Source: Brevundimonas sp. M20
Lineage (GTDB): Bacteria > Pseudomonadota > Alphaproteobacteria > Caulobacterales > Caulobacteraceae
NCBI RefSeq assembly: GCF_006547065.1
Contig: NZ_CP041243.1
Coordinates: forward strand, 2,929,001-2,993,000
Direction: 5' to 3'
Length of the DNA: 64,000 nucleotides
In this document: in pieces, positions 27,335-36,070 of the stretch
Position numbering within the stretch: position 1 is the first letter of the stretch
Layout: each line of letters starts with the position of its first letter
The notes under the pieces: model-generated
What the model was told of the DNA's origin: nothing
The model's database searches: none
What the model saw: only the letters and a program-made list of their open reading frames with translations
Position numbers and translations under genes: made by a program

Positions 27335-28524
27335 GCCGGGCGACAGCCGAACCGGGCCAGATCGATACTCTCGGCCATCAGGCGGTAGCCCTCGTCATTC
27401 GGATGCAGGCGGTCGTCGCGGCTGGCCCCTTCGCGGAAGCCCTCCGGTTTGTCCGGATCGCGGACCGCTGCGTCAAAGTCGATCACCCCGTCGAACACCC
27501 CGTCCTCGCGGATGAAGCGGTTCAACGCCTGCCGCGTGCCCTCTGACACGGGCTCATAGCGCTCGGAGCCCTCGAACGGCGTCAAGGTGCCGCCCATGAC
27601 GCGGATATTGCGGTCGTGCAACCGACTGACCACCTGACGGTAGCCGAGGATCATGTCCGCCGCGTTTCGTCCCGGACGGGTCGGATCGCCGTTGTGACGG
27701 ATATCGTTGATACCCTCGAGCAAGATCACATAGTCGACCTGAGGCAGAGCCAAGACGTCACGGTCCAACCGCGCGAGGGCGGAATGGCTGCGGCCGTTGT
27801 CCATCAGCCGGTTGCCGCTGATGCCCTGGTTCAGCACGACGATTTGACCCGGGCAGGTCGCCTCGAAGCGCCGCGCCAGAAGGCTGGTCCACTCCCGGTG
27901 CGCGTCCAGCGTGGCCGTCGCCCCCTCGGTGATAGAATCCCCTAGGGCGACCACCACGGTCGGGGCGCTGTCCCGCTGGGCGTAGACAGCCGAGACAACA
28001 TTCTGACGACGGACGACGCGGGCGCTGTCCGGCGCCTCGCCGCGCCCCTCGACGATCCGCACCGGGGTGCGACGCACGGCCGGCTGGGTCGCCTCGGGGA
28101 AGTGGATGCTCAGCGATACGTCACCGAACGCCGGGACCGTCAGCGCGACGGGATCGCTGATCCAGGCCGCCCCGACCGGGATGACAACCTCGCTTCGGCC
28201 GTCGAAGGTGACGGGAACGGCATCGCCCTGCCCGTGCGTCAGGCGCGCGGTCAGGCCATCGAGGTGCAGGGGGGCGACGCCCAACTCGTTGGTGACGCGG
28301 AACCGCAGGGCGGTCGCCGACGTCCCCAGCCGCATGTCCTGACGCACCGTCTGTGCATTGAACAGCACCGGCGCCTCGGGCGTCCCGTCCTTGCGGTCCG
28401 GGGCCGCAGAAGCGGTCCAGGCCGCGACCCAGACCGGCCCTCCCGAAACGGTCTGGGCCCGGACCGGGCCGGCGGAAAGGACCAAGGCGGCGACGCACGC
28501 CATGGCCGTCATCACACCACGCAT
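27331..28524 (-). CDS. Secreted SGNH/GDSL hydrolase (possible uronate-polymer esterase)
   Basis: The 397-residue product starts with a signal peptide (MRGVMTAMACVAALVLSAGPVRA). Residues about 25-185 are a beta-rich N-terminal module; the SGNH domain follows, with VVVALGDSITEGA (nucleophile Ser), QGISGNRLMDNG, LLEGINDIRH and RDDRLHPNDEGY (catalytic Asp and His). ATG 28524 was chosen over an upstream TTG. It lies between the SDR and kinase genes of the alginate operon. Being exported and co-transcribed with two lyases, it may remove acetyl groups from alginate, which would explain its presence. That role is inference. Confidence 0.85.
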   Translation of the reverse strand: MRGVMTAMACVAALVLSAGPVRAQTVSGGPVWVAAWTASAAPDRKDGTPEAPVLFNAQTVRQDMRLGTSATALRFRVTNELGVAPLHLDGLTARLTHGQGDAVPVTFDGRSEVVIPVGAAWISDPVALTVPAFGDVSLSIHFPEATQPAVRRTPVRIVEGRGEAPDSARVVRRQNVVSAVYAQRDSAPTVVVALGDSITEGATATLDAHREWTSLLARRFEATCPGQIVVLNQGISGNRLMDNGRSHSALARLDRDVLALPQVDYVILLEGINDIRHNGDPTRPGRNAADMILGYRQVVSRLHDRNIRVMGGTLTPFEGSERYEPVSEGTRQALNRFIREDGVFDGVIDFDAAVRDPDKPEGFREGASRDDRLHPNDEGYRLMAESIDLARFGCRPA

Positions 28525-28549
28525 CGTCAATACCCTTCAGCGTTCAGGA

Positions 28550-29302
28550 TCAGGAGAAGAAGGTTCCGCCGTTCACGTCTACGTTGGCGCCGGTCATGAA
28601 GCCGGCCGCGTCGGACGCCAGGAACACCGCCGTCGCGGCGGCTTCCTCGGGACGCCCTTCACGACGCAGCGGCGTGCCGTTCGCCACGGCCTGACGCACT
28701 TCCGGCCTGGTGAAGTCGTCGTGGAAACGGGTCGAGATCATGCCGCAGCACAGGGCGTTCACGCGAATGCCCCTTGGCCCGAGTTCCTTGGCCATCGAGC
28801 GGGTGAAGGTCATCACCGCGGCCTTCGACGTCGCGTAGATCGCCGCGCCGGGACCGCCGCCGTCACGGCCGGCCAGCGAGGCGAAGTTCACGATGGCGGC
28901 GCCCGCCTCCATGTGCGGAACTACGGCCTTGGTGGTCAGGAAGACCGACTTCAGGTTCAGGTCCATGACCCTTTGGAAGAAGCCTTCGTCGATCTCGGCC
29001 AGCGGCTTGCGCGCCACCATGCCGCCGGCCGTGTTGACCAGAACGTCGATCTTCCGACCGAAAGCCGCCTGGGTCGCGGCGACCAGTCCGTCCACCGCCG
29101 CGGCGTCCGTGACGTCGGCGCGGTGCAGGATCGCTTCGCCGCCGGCCTCCCGGATCAGGCGCAGGGTCTCCTCCGCGCTGGCTTCGTCATTGGCGAAGTT
29201 GATGCAGACCTTCGCCCCCTCAGCCGCCAGCTGAAGCGAAACGGCCCGGCCGATGTCGCGGCCGCCGCCGGTGACGATGGCCACCTTGTTCTTGAACGTC
29301 AT
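28550..29302 (-). CDS. SDR-family oxidoreductase, probable DEH reductase
   Basis: The 250-residue short-chain dehydrogenase has the cofactor motif IVTGGGRDIGRA, the NTAGG motif, catalytic Ser in IVNFASLAG and YATSK (Tyr-x3-Lys). In alginate-degrading bacteria an SDR reduces the lyase product 4-deoxy-L-erythro-5-hexoseulose uronate (DEH) to KDG. The position between the transporter and KDG kinase supports this. Cofactor choice is not certain; the region after beta-strand 2 (CINFANDEAS) lacks a clear Arg for NADPH. It is 41 nt from the MFS gene. Confidence 0.87.
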   Translation of the reverse strand: MTFKNKVAIVTGGGRDIGRAVSLQLAAEGAKVCINFANDEASAEETLRLIREAGGEAILHRADVTDAAAVDGLVAATQAAFGRKIDVLVNTAGGMVARKPLAEIDEGFFQRVMDLNLKSVFLTTKAVVPHMEAGAAIVNFASLAGRDGGGPGAAIYATSKAAVMTFTRSMAKELGPRGIRVNALCCGMISTRFHDDFTRPEVRQAVANGTPLRREGRPEEAAATAVFLASDAAGFMTGANVDVNGGTFFS

Positions 29303-29343
29303 GTCTGTCGTGGTCCTGAGGGAGAAAGGGATTGGAAGCGCTG

Positions 29344-30654
29344 TCAGGCCTGGTCGCCCGGAGCCCGGACGCCGGAAGTCTCGCTACCCGGAGCGTCCAG
29401 CTTCCGGACCGGTCCGGTGATCCACCAGATTGCGATCAGGCTCAGCGGGATGAGCGAGGCCACCAGGATGAAAATCGGGGCATAGGAGACCTTGGTCATC
29501 GTCGGCACCAGCCAGGTGGTGATGAGGGTCCCGGCCACGGCCGCCATGCCGCCGACGCCGGCCAGCGATCCCACGGACTTGCCGTGGAACAGGTCGCCCG
29601 GAATGGTCTGGATGTTGCCGATGGCGACCTGGAAACCGAACAGAACCACCGCGATGGTCAGCACCGCCAGGGTCGGGTCGGTCGCCAGGACGGCCCCCAG
29701 CAGCGCCGGCGCCATGATGACGCAGCCCAGGGTGATGACCCATTTGCGGGCGCGGTCGGCGCTCCAGCCCGACGCGATCAGCTTGCCCGACAGCCAGCCG
29801 CCGGACAGGCTGCCGATCATGGCGCCGACGAAGGGCACCCAGGCGAAGATGCCGATCTGCTTGATGTCGAAGTTGAAGGTCTCGGCCAGATAGATCGGCA
29901 GCCACGACACGAAAAGCCACCAGATGGGGTCCAGAAAGAAGCGCGAGAGGACCAGGCCCCAGCTCTGGCGATGGGACATCATCTGCTTCAGCGTCGGGGT
30001 GTAGATCGGACCGACCGGGCCGCCGGCATCGGCCGGGGCGCCCAGGATCAGGACCCGCTCGGCCTCGCTGACCCAAGGATGCTTGTCGGGACCCGCGCGG
30101 TAGATAACCAGCCAGGGCAGCAACCAGATGAAGCCCAGGGCGCCGACGAGGATGAAGGTCCCCTTCCAGCCCAGCCAAAGGAACAGCAGGGCGATCAGCG
30201 GCGCCGAGATGATGGCCCCGATAGAGGCGCCGGCGTTGAAGATGCCTTGGGCGAAGGCGCGTTCCCTGGGCGGGAACCACTCCGCGTTCGCCTTGACCGC
30301 GCCGGGCCAGGCGCCGGCCTCGCTGATGCCCAGCACGGCGCGGACGACGCCGAAAGAGGTGATCGAGTTGGCGACGGCGTGCAGGGCGATCGAGATCGAC
30401 CAAACCCCAATCGACAGGGCGAAGCCCATCCGGGTGCCGATCTTGTCGAACAACCGGCCGAAGACGAACTGGCCCGCCGCGTAGAACAGCATGAAGACGG
30501 TGACCAGAAGGGCGTAATCCTCCTTGGTCGCGCCGATGTCGTCGGCGATCTCCGGCCACATCACTGCCAGGGCGTTGCGGTCGATGTAGTTGATTACCGT
30601 GGCCACGGCGATGAGGCCGATGATCAGCCACCGCACTGCGGATCGTTTCTGCAT
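29344..30654 (-). CDS. MFS transporter, ACS family (hexuronate/DEH importer)
   Basis: The 436-residue protein has about 12 TM helices. The first is ending VATVINYIDRNALAVM, typical of the anion:cation symporter (ACS) family that includes ExuT and glucarate carriers. The conserved cytoplasmic loop is GRLFDKIGTRMG. ATG 30654 was preferred to a GTG one codon upstream. Between PL17 and the SDR, it most likely brings unsaturated uronate monomers (DEH) or short oligomers across the inner membrane. Confidence 0.88.
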   Translation of the reverse strand: MQKRSAVRWLIIGLIAVATVINYIDRNALAVMWPEIADDIGATKEDYALLVTVFMLFYAAGQFVFGRLFDKIGTRMGFALSIGVWSISIALHAVANSITSFGVVRAVLGISEAGAWPGAVKANAEWFPPRERAFAQGIFNAGASIGAIISAPLIALLFLWLGWKGTFILVGALGFIWLLPWLVIYRAGPDKHPWVSEAERVLILGAPADAGGPVGPIYTPTLKQMMSHRQSWGLVLSRFFLDPIWWLFVSWLPIYLAETFNFDIKQIGIFAWVPFVGAMIGSLSGGWLSGKLIASGWSADRARKWVITLGCVIMAPALLGAVLATDPTLAVLTIAVVLFGFQVAIGNIQTIPGDLFHGKSVGSLAGVGGMAAVAGTLITTWLVPTMTKVSYAPIFILVASLIPLSLIAIWWITGPVRKLDAPGSETSGVRAPGDQA

Positions 30655-30701
30655 CACTCTCGCACTCCCGTCGCGGGTCGGTCGCCTGGGCGCCGGTCTC
30701 T

Positions 30702-32918
30702 CTATCGATCCAGTCGGGCCCAGGGGCCGCTCCAGCGCCAGGTCTGCCCGTCGGCCGAGACCGAATGGGCCACGCCCGTCGTCACATCGTCGGCCACGCC
30801 CAAGGCCAGGGTCTTGCCCGAGGCCAGGGTCAGCACGATCACCTCGCCCCCGTCGCCGCGCACCCGTTTGACGTCCTGAACGCGACTGTCGGCGCCGGTC
30901 ACCGTCTCGGCCGTGCCGTCGTAGCGACCGTGCGGCTCAAGCACTCCGAAGAAGGACACCTCGGACTGGCCGTCGACGCGCTGGATCAACAGGGGCTCGC
31001 GACGCAGGTTGAAACTGGGGTCGTTGGCGCCGCTTTCGGCGAGGATGGCGCGCGACGGCGCGCTGGCCCCGAAGCGCCACGTGTAGAAGCGGCCGTCCAG
31101 CAACCAGGTCAGGCTTCGGGTCTGCTCCGCCGCCGCCGTGGAGGCGTCGACCCACAGATGCTGATAGCCGTCGGCGCGGCCCAGCACCGGTCGCTCGGCC
31201 ACTGCCCGTTGAGCCTCGAAGCCGACGTTCATGATGTGGCCGTTGTAGTGCAGCGGCAGGTCGAACCGAGCCGCCGTCGAGCTGGTGACCCGCAACAGGT
31301 CGATGACGATCGGCAGGCCCAGATCCGGATGCTCGACCAGGGCTTGGGTGCGGGTGAAGACCACGCCGTCATAGGCCCCTGTCTGGCGGGCGGAAACGAT
31401 CTGCGTCCCCTCCCCCGCTTCGAAGAAGAGCACTTCAGGCGCCCGATCCTCGCCGATGCGCCAGTCGCCGCCGAACTGGTTGCGCTCGTTCACCACCAGG
31501 GTGTTGTGCGCGACGGTCGTCTTGGCCCAGCTGTTGTTCTCCGGCAGATAGATGCCGCCCGCCTTGGCCTCGATGTTCAGGAACCGCGCGGCGCCGTAGT
31601 CGGTCACCACCCGCTGGCCGTTGTCGTAGAAGAGCCAGTTCAGCTTGTCGAAATGGCCGTGGCCCATGCCCATGGCCGTGGCCTTGAACACGAGGGCCTG
31701 ACCGTCTTCGCCGTTCTCGCGCAGAATGCCCAGGCCGCCGTGCGCGCCGTCGGCGCCGTCGCGCAACAGAATCGAGCGGAAGTCGAACGGACGCGCCCGG
31801 CCCTCCGCCACGCCTTGGGCCACGCGCAGGCCTTCCGGCGACAGCAGGGTGCGACCTTGCCGCTCGGCGATGGACAGCAGGCCCGGGTCTTGTGATCGCG
31901 CATAGGCGACGGCCACGCCGGTGACCAGTTCCTCGGTGTCCAGTCCCTTGTCCAGGATCGCGTCGTTGATAGGGATGAAGTAGCCGCCGTAACTGGACTG
32001 GATCACGGCGTCGACGGCCTTCAACAGCACGCCGTCACGGTGGCGGAAGATGCCGCGTTCCGGGTCGTTCTGTTCGATCGCCCGCGCGAAAATGATGAAG
32101 GGCGCCAACGCATAGCGCTGATAGTACGGCCCCTCCTCGTAGTAGCCGTCCGGCGAGAACAGTTGGTCGATCTGGGCGATGAAGCCGGCCGAGCCGTCCC
32201 TTTTGAGACCCATCAAGGCCTTCCCGGACATCTCGGCGTCGCGCAGGACGTAGCCGGTCATGCCGACGGCGGCGACGGCCCAGGTGGCGTGGTTATGAAT
32301 GCGCTCGAAATTGTCCGGCGTCTCGTCCGACAGGAAACGCGCCATGCGGCGGAAGACCTGGCCGTCGATCTTCTGACGGTCCTCGGCGCTCAGCGTCTCG
32401 CGGATCGCGTCATAGCCCTGGATCGAATAGACAAGCCAGACGGAGTCGTTCAGCGTCTGCCAGAAGATGCGGCCCGGAACCTGGCCGCGTCCGGCCGGGT
32501 GGGCGCCCAGTGTCGGATACAGATCAGCGTACTTCAGCAGCAGGTCGCGCGCGAAGTCGGCGTAGGCGCGATCGCCGGTCAGGCGGTACAAGGCGCCGGC
32601 GTTGTAGATCGCCTGATAGTTCCGCTTGTGCTGTTCATGGGTATAGCCGCCGCCCGGATCGCGCGGGATCGGCACGTCGATCTCCCGCCTCATGGCGGCG
32701 CGGACCATCCGTTCGACCCGCGCCTGCTCCGAGGCGAACATGGGATATTGGCCGCCAGTCTCGGCCATGCGCCGCCAGTCGTCAGGACTGGTCAACACCG
32801 GCGTCGTCGCCGTCCGGGCCTGGACGACGGCGGACGGGACCGGGGTGGCCGCGGCAGGCATCGCGCCTGTCGCCACTCCGGCCAGCAGCAGGGCCGCCAG
32901 GGAAAGCCTGAGGATCAT
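30702..32918 (-). CDS. PL17 oligoalginate lyase (heparinase II/III-like)
   Basis: The 738-residue product starts with a signal peptide (MILRLSLAALLLAGVATGAMPAAA). It has an N-terminal alginate_lyase-like (alpha/alpha) toroid and a C-terminal heparinase II/III beta-sandwich. RIHNHATW gives the active-site Asn-His (about 209-210), and the Tyr in YYEEGPYYQRY is 56 residues later, the same spacing as in the known exolyase Alg17c. GHGHFDKLNW is the heparinase II/III signature. It would act exolytically on oligoalginate, releasing the unsaturated monomer. ATG 32918 overlaps the PL6 stop codon by one base (TGATG). Confidence 0.92.
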   Translation of the reverse strand: MILRLSLAALLLAGVATGAMPAAATPVPSAVVQARTATTPVLTSPDDWRRMAETGGQYPMFASEQARVERMVRAAMRREIDVPIPRDPGGGYTHEQHKRNYQAIYNAGALYRLTGDRAYADFARDLLLKYADLYPTLGAHPAGRGQVPGRIFWQTLNDSVWLVYSIQGYDAIRETLSAEDRQKIDGQVFRRMARFLSDETPDNFERIHNHATWAVAAVGMTGYVLRDAEMSGKALMGLKRDGSAGFIAQIDQLFSPDGYYEEGPYYQRYALAPFIIFARAIEQNDPERGIFRHRDGVLLKAVDAVIQSSYGGYFIPINDAILDKGLDTEELVTGVAVAYARSQDPGLLSIAERQGRTLLSPEGLRVAQGVAEGRARPFDFRSILLRDGADGAHGGLGILRENGEDGQALVFKATAMGMGHGHFDKLNWLFYDNGQRVVTDYGAARFLNIEAKAGGIYLPENNSWAKTTVAHNTLVVNERNQFGGDWRIGEDRAPEVLFFEAGEGTQIVSARQTGAYDGVVFTRTQALVEHPDLGLPIVIDLLRVTSSTAARFDLPLHYNGHIMNVGFEAQRAVAERPVLGRADGYQHLWVDASTAAAEQTRSLTWLLDGRFYTWRFGASAPSRAILAESGANDPSFNLRREPLLIQRVDGQSEVSFFGVLEPHGRYDGTAETVTGADSRVQDVKRVRGDGGEVIVLTLASGKTLALGVADDVTTGVAHSVSADGQTWRWSGPWARLDR

Positions 32919-35125
32919 CACAAGGTCTCCGGCAGGACCGCGATCGGGGCGACATCGGATTCAAGCGGCGGCGTGCGCACCAGCTGGTTGTCGCGAACCA
33001 CCAGAATCGGCTCACCGACGCGATGGCTGAAGCGGACGGCGCCGCTGTCGGTCAGCCGGTTGCCCGTGACCTCAGCGAACTGGACCCCGCGCATCAACAA
33101 GGCGGGTGTCGTGGCGGACCCCGCCTTGTCGAAGACGACGCCTGTCACGGACATACGAGGCCCAAAGGTGCTCTCGTCCGTGCCGCCGCGATACAGATCG
33201 ACAACCGGCCCGCCGACCCGGCGGAAGGTCCCGCCTTCTATCCGGACGGTCTCGGCGTTGTAGGTCCCACGGTCGTCGGTTTCGGCGGCGGCTGAAACGA
33301 CGGCGCCGCTGATGTTCTCGACCGTGACGCCCTTGAGCAGCACCCGATCCGCCATACTGCCCTTGCCCAGGGCGATGACATCGAACCCCCGGTTGACGGT
33401 CAGGTCCGAGATCCGGCTGTCCTCGACGATGATCTCGAAATTTGCGGCGTTCGAACCGGCCGCGACCCTGATCACCGCATTGCCGACCTCGTCGGGCGCA
33501 TCGCGCCCGGTGACGGCCAGGCGCGATAGCTTCAGCGAGCCGCCCCGTTGGAGCTGGAACAGCGCCGGGCGGGAGAAAGCGATCTCGGCCTCGCCCTCGG
33601 CGGGACCTCGCACCGTCAGCGGGGCGTCGACCAGGATGGTGCGATCAACCGAATAGCGCCCCGCAGCCAGGGTCAGGACGGCGCCAGGCGCGGCGGCTTC
33701 GGCCGCATCGGCCAAGGCGCCCTCGCCGGGCGGCACCGCCACCTCCCCGCCGGTGTCCAGACGGGGTTGCTGGCCGTGCTTTGGATACCAGGGCACGCCG
33801 GTGGCGGCCCGGGCCACGATGCGCAGATTCCGCGAGGCGCCGACCCCATCCACCCCCTCAGGGACCATAAGGCCGCCGGGCCCGCGGGTCAGGGTGACCG
33901 CGCGGCCCTCGAAACCGCGGGCCAGGCCGGCGGACACCGCCGGGCTCTGGATGTTTCCCGCAAAGGCGATGCCGGACATATCGCCCAGGATGCGCACCGG
34001 ATCGCGGCGACCGTCCGCTGCGACGATCAGGTTGTTGGCGAAGCGGCTGTTGATCGGCGCGGCCGACCGCTCCTCATCCATGCCGGCGCCCAGGAAAACG
34101 CTGCGCGCGCCGATGATGGTGTTGTTCTCGATCACCGCATTGTCCACCTGATGGTAGCGGTTGATCGGCGACTCCGGCACGCCGTACATGATGCTGAAGG
34201 CCGAGCCGAAACCGTCGCCCGCCAAGCCTTCCATGTAGTTGTTCCGGACAGTCTGGTTGCCGTTGATGATCCGTATGCCGCCGGTGTGCGGCTTGTTTCC
34301 GCCGATGAAGACGTTGGACTCGACAAGATTTCCGGCGCCGTGACGCAGCACCAGGGCCCCGCGCGACTGGAAGAAGACATTGCCGCGGTAGGTGTTGCCG
34401 CCCGACTTGTTGGAGACGATCTCCACCTCGCCGTCGCAGCCCTCGAACCAGTTGTTCTCGACCACGGTGTTCGAGGCCGACAGGGAATCGGCGCTGGAAC
34501 CGACGCGGATGGTCTCCCCGCCATTCGAGCCCAGGTTCGGGCGCGGGCCGAAATAGTTGTGGTCGATGCGGTGCCGGTTATCGAGCCCCTGCTGCTCGTC
34601 GCGGACGACGACCAGGGTGGCGCCCAGATTGGTTTTGCCCGTTAGGTGGTTGTGGTCGAAACGATTGTGCGAGCCGTACAGGGCCACCCAGTTGTCCGAC
34701 GTCCCGCGATCCGGCTTGTTGAAGCCGTCGATGACCACGCCGGTGACGCGGCTTTCCACCGCGCGACGGTCCCGCGAACGGCGGAACGAGATGACCTCGC
34801 CGGTCGGCGAATGGCCGTCGCGAAAGACGAGGTTCGACACCACCAGCTGCCGACCGGCCATGCGCAGATTGGATTGCCCCGACAGAATGACCCGCCCCGG
34901 GGTCTGGGCCGTCAGGGTGATGGGGCGGCCCGGCTGCCCCTCGGCGTCGAACAGGATCTGGAAGTCGGTCCACACGCCGTCCGCCAGGACGATGGTGTCG
35001 CCCGGTTTCGCGGCGCGGACGGCCCGCTGATACGCCTGCGGATCGTTGACCACGGTCGTGGTCTGGGCTGCGGCGGCTCCCGCCCAAAGCAATACGACCG
35101 CGGCGGCCGCCCATCTGGCAAACAT
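32918..35125 (-). CDS. PL6 alginate lyase (chondroitinase-B fold)
   Basis: The 735-residue protein has a signal peptide (MFARWAAAAVVLLWAGAAAA) and two parallel beta-helix parts, as in two-domain PL6 enzymes. The N-terminal part carries the catalytic Lys240 (EIVSNKSGGN) and Arg261 (LVLRHGAG). The 21-residue spacing equals that of Lys250/Arg271 in chondroitinase B. Ca-binding Asn/Glu neighbours (NNWFEGCDGEVE) are present. It leads the operon PL6-PL17-MFS-SDR-SGNH-kinase and has two FadR-type operator palindromes just upstream. The product would be periplasmic or at the surface and would cut alginate to oligomers. Confidence 0.93.
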   Translation of the reverse strand: MFARWAAAAVVLLWAGAAAAQTTTVVNDPQAYQRAVRAAKPGDTIVLADGVWTDFQILFDAEGQPGRPITLTAQTPGRVILSGQSNLRMAGRQLVVSNLVFRDGHSPTGEVISFRRSRDRRAVESRVTGVVIDGFNKPDRGTSDNWVALYGSHNRFDHNHLTGKTNLGATLVVVRDEQQGLDNRHRIDHNYFGPRPNLGSNGGETIRVGSSADSLSASNTVVENNWFEGCDGEVEIVSNKSGGNTYRGNVFFQSRGALVLRHGAGNLVESNVFIGGNKPHTGGIRIINGNQTVRNNYMEGLAGDGFGSAFSIMYGVPESPINRYHQVDNAVIENNTIIGARSVFLGAGMDEERSAAPINSRFANNLIVAADGRRDPVRILGDMSGIAFAGNIQSPAVSAGLARGFEGRAVTLTRGPGGLMVPEGVDGVGASRNLRIVARAATGVPWYPKHGQQPRLDTGGEVAVPPGEGALADAAEAAAPGAVLTLAAGRYSVDRTILVDAPLTVRGPAEGEAEIAFSRPALFQLQRGGSLKLSRLAVTGRDAPDEVGNAVIRVAAGSNAANFEIIVEDSRISDLTVNRGFDVIALGKGSMADRVLLKGVTVENISGAVVSAAAETDDRGTYNAETVRIEGGTFRRVGGPVVDLYRGGTDESTFGPRMSVTGVVFDKAGSATTPALLMRGVQFAEVTGNRLTDSGAVRFSHRVGEPILVVRDNQLVRTPPLESDVAPIAVLPETL

Positions 35126-35213
35126 TCTCGCCTCCCATTCGGTCCGGCTTGACGCGGACTCGCTGACGGCTCTGCGGCCGACACGAGGAGGCTAACAGCA
35201 AGAACCGGCTGCG

Positions 35214-35229
35214 CCAACCACTTGGTTCA
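35214..35229. promoter_or_regulatory. Secondary FadR-type operator (imperfect)
   Basis: CCAACCACTTGGTTCA contains the palindrome AACCA-CT-TGGTT, one mismatch from the ACCAATTGGT core. Its centre is 35 nt from the centre of the perfect site at 35249-35264. Confidence 0.5.
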
Positions 35230-35248
35230 GAAAAATACCCCCTCCATA

Positions 35249-35264
35249 CAGACCAATTGGTCTG
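35249..35264. promoter_or_regulatory. FadR-type operator upstream of the lyase operon
   Basis: CAGACCAATTGGTCTG is a perfect 16-nt palindrome between the FadR-type gene's 3' end and the PL6 start. It shares ACCAATTGGT with the site upstream of the TonB receptor gene. It is the probable binding site of the regulator encoded next to it. Confidence 0.75.
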
Positions 35265-35274
35265 ATTTTGGCGA

Positions 35275-36012
35275 TTAGACCGCCCGGGTGCTTATCAGGA
35301 ACCGTTCGCGGCTGGCCGCCGTCTGGCGTTCCAGTTCCTGCTGCGCCTGGGCCGCGCTGGCGTCGAGCATGGCTGACAGAAGGCGGTTGAAATGGGCGCG
35401 CATGGCGCGCCGGGCGCCGGACGGATCGCGCGCCTGCAGGGCGTGGAGGATGGCCATGTGCTCCTCGACACGGGACGAGTCGTCGATCTCGCAGACCGCC
35501 TTGTGAGCGGCCCGCACCTGCGGCTGCTCGGTCCGCATACGCCAAAGGGTTTCAATGGTGTGCAGAACCGCGACATTGTTCGCGGACGCCGCGATGACCC
35601 GATGAAACTCCCGATCAGCGGCGTCGGGGTCCAGGTCTGGATTGCTCCCATCCATAGCCTTGACAAGATATTCGAGACGTTCGAGCGCCTCGGGCGTGAT
35701 CACCGATGCGGCCAAAGCGGCCGCTTCGGATTCGAACAGGGAGCGCGCCTCCGTCACCTCGAAGGGGCTGACAGTCGGCAAGGCGTGGGCGGCCGCGTTC
35801 CCGCAGACGAAGACGCCGGATCCGGTCTTGATGGCCAGCTTGCCCTGGGCCTGCAGCGCGACCTCGGCTTCACGCACCGTGACGCGGCTGACACCGAACT
35901 GTTCCGCCAGTTCGCGCTCGCCAGGCAGCTTCGCGCCGGGGCCGTAGCCCTCATCGGCGATCAACTGCAGGATCTGTTCGGATACGGTGTGGAAAAGGCG
36001 CTTCTGGCTCAT
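35275..36012 (-). CDS. FadR/GntR-family regulator of the alginate cluster
   Basis: The 245-residue protein has an N-terminal GntR winged helix (SEQILQLIADEGYGPGAKLP, GERELAEQFGVSRVTVREAE, KTGSGVFV) and a C-terminal FCD ligand domain (about 95-235; ADREFHRVIAASANN with a metal-binding Asp/His, ARDPSGARRAMRAHF). FCD-domain proteins sense carboxylated sugars such as KDG-related compounds. The start at 36012 (MSQKRLFHTV) gives the family-normal N-terminus. Matching palindromes occur upstream of the lyase operon and receptor gene, and a degenerate one upstream of its own start. It probably represses until DEH or KDG appears. Confidence 0.92.
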   Translation of the reverse strand: MSQKRLFHTVSEQILQLIADEGYGPGAKLPGERELAEQFGVSRVTVREAEVALQAQGKLAIKTGSGVFVCGNAAAHALPTVSPFEVTEARSLFESEAAALAASVITPEALERLEYLVKAMDGSNPDLDPDAADREFHRVIAASANNVAVLHTIETLWRMRTEQPQVRAAHKAVCEIDDSSRVEEHMAILHALQARDPSGARRAMRAHFNRLLSAMLDASAAQAQQELERQTAASRERFLISTRAV

Positions 36013-36040
36013 TGTCGCAGCGTAGCCGAACCGGGGCGTC

Positions 36041-36055
36041 GGGCCAATCGGTCCG
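36041..36055. promoter_or_regulatory. Degenerate FadR-type site upstream of its own gene
   Basis: GGGCCAATCGGTCCG keeps CCAAT-CGG of the ACCAATTGGT core. It lies 29 nt before the regulator's ATG and may allow autoregulation. Confidence 0.4.
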
Positions 36056-36070
36056 ACACCCCTCGTCCGA

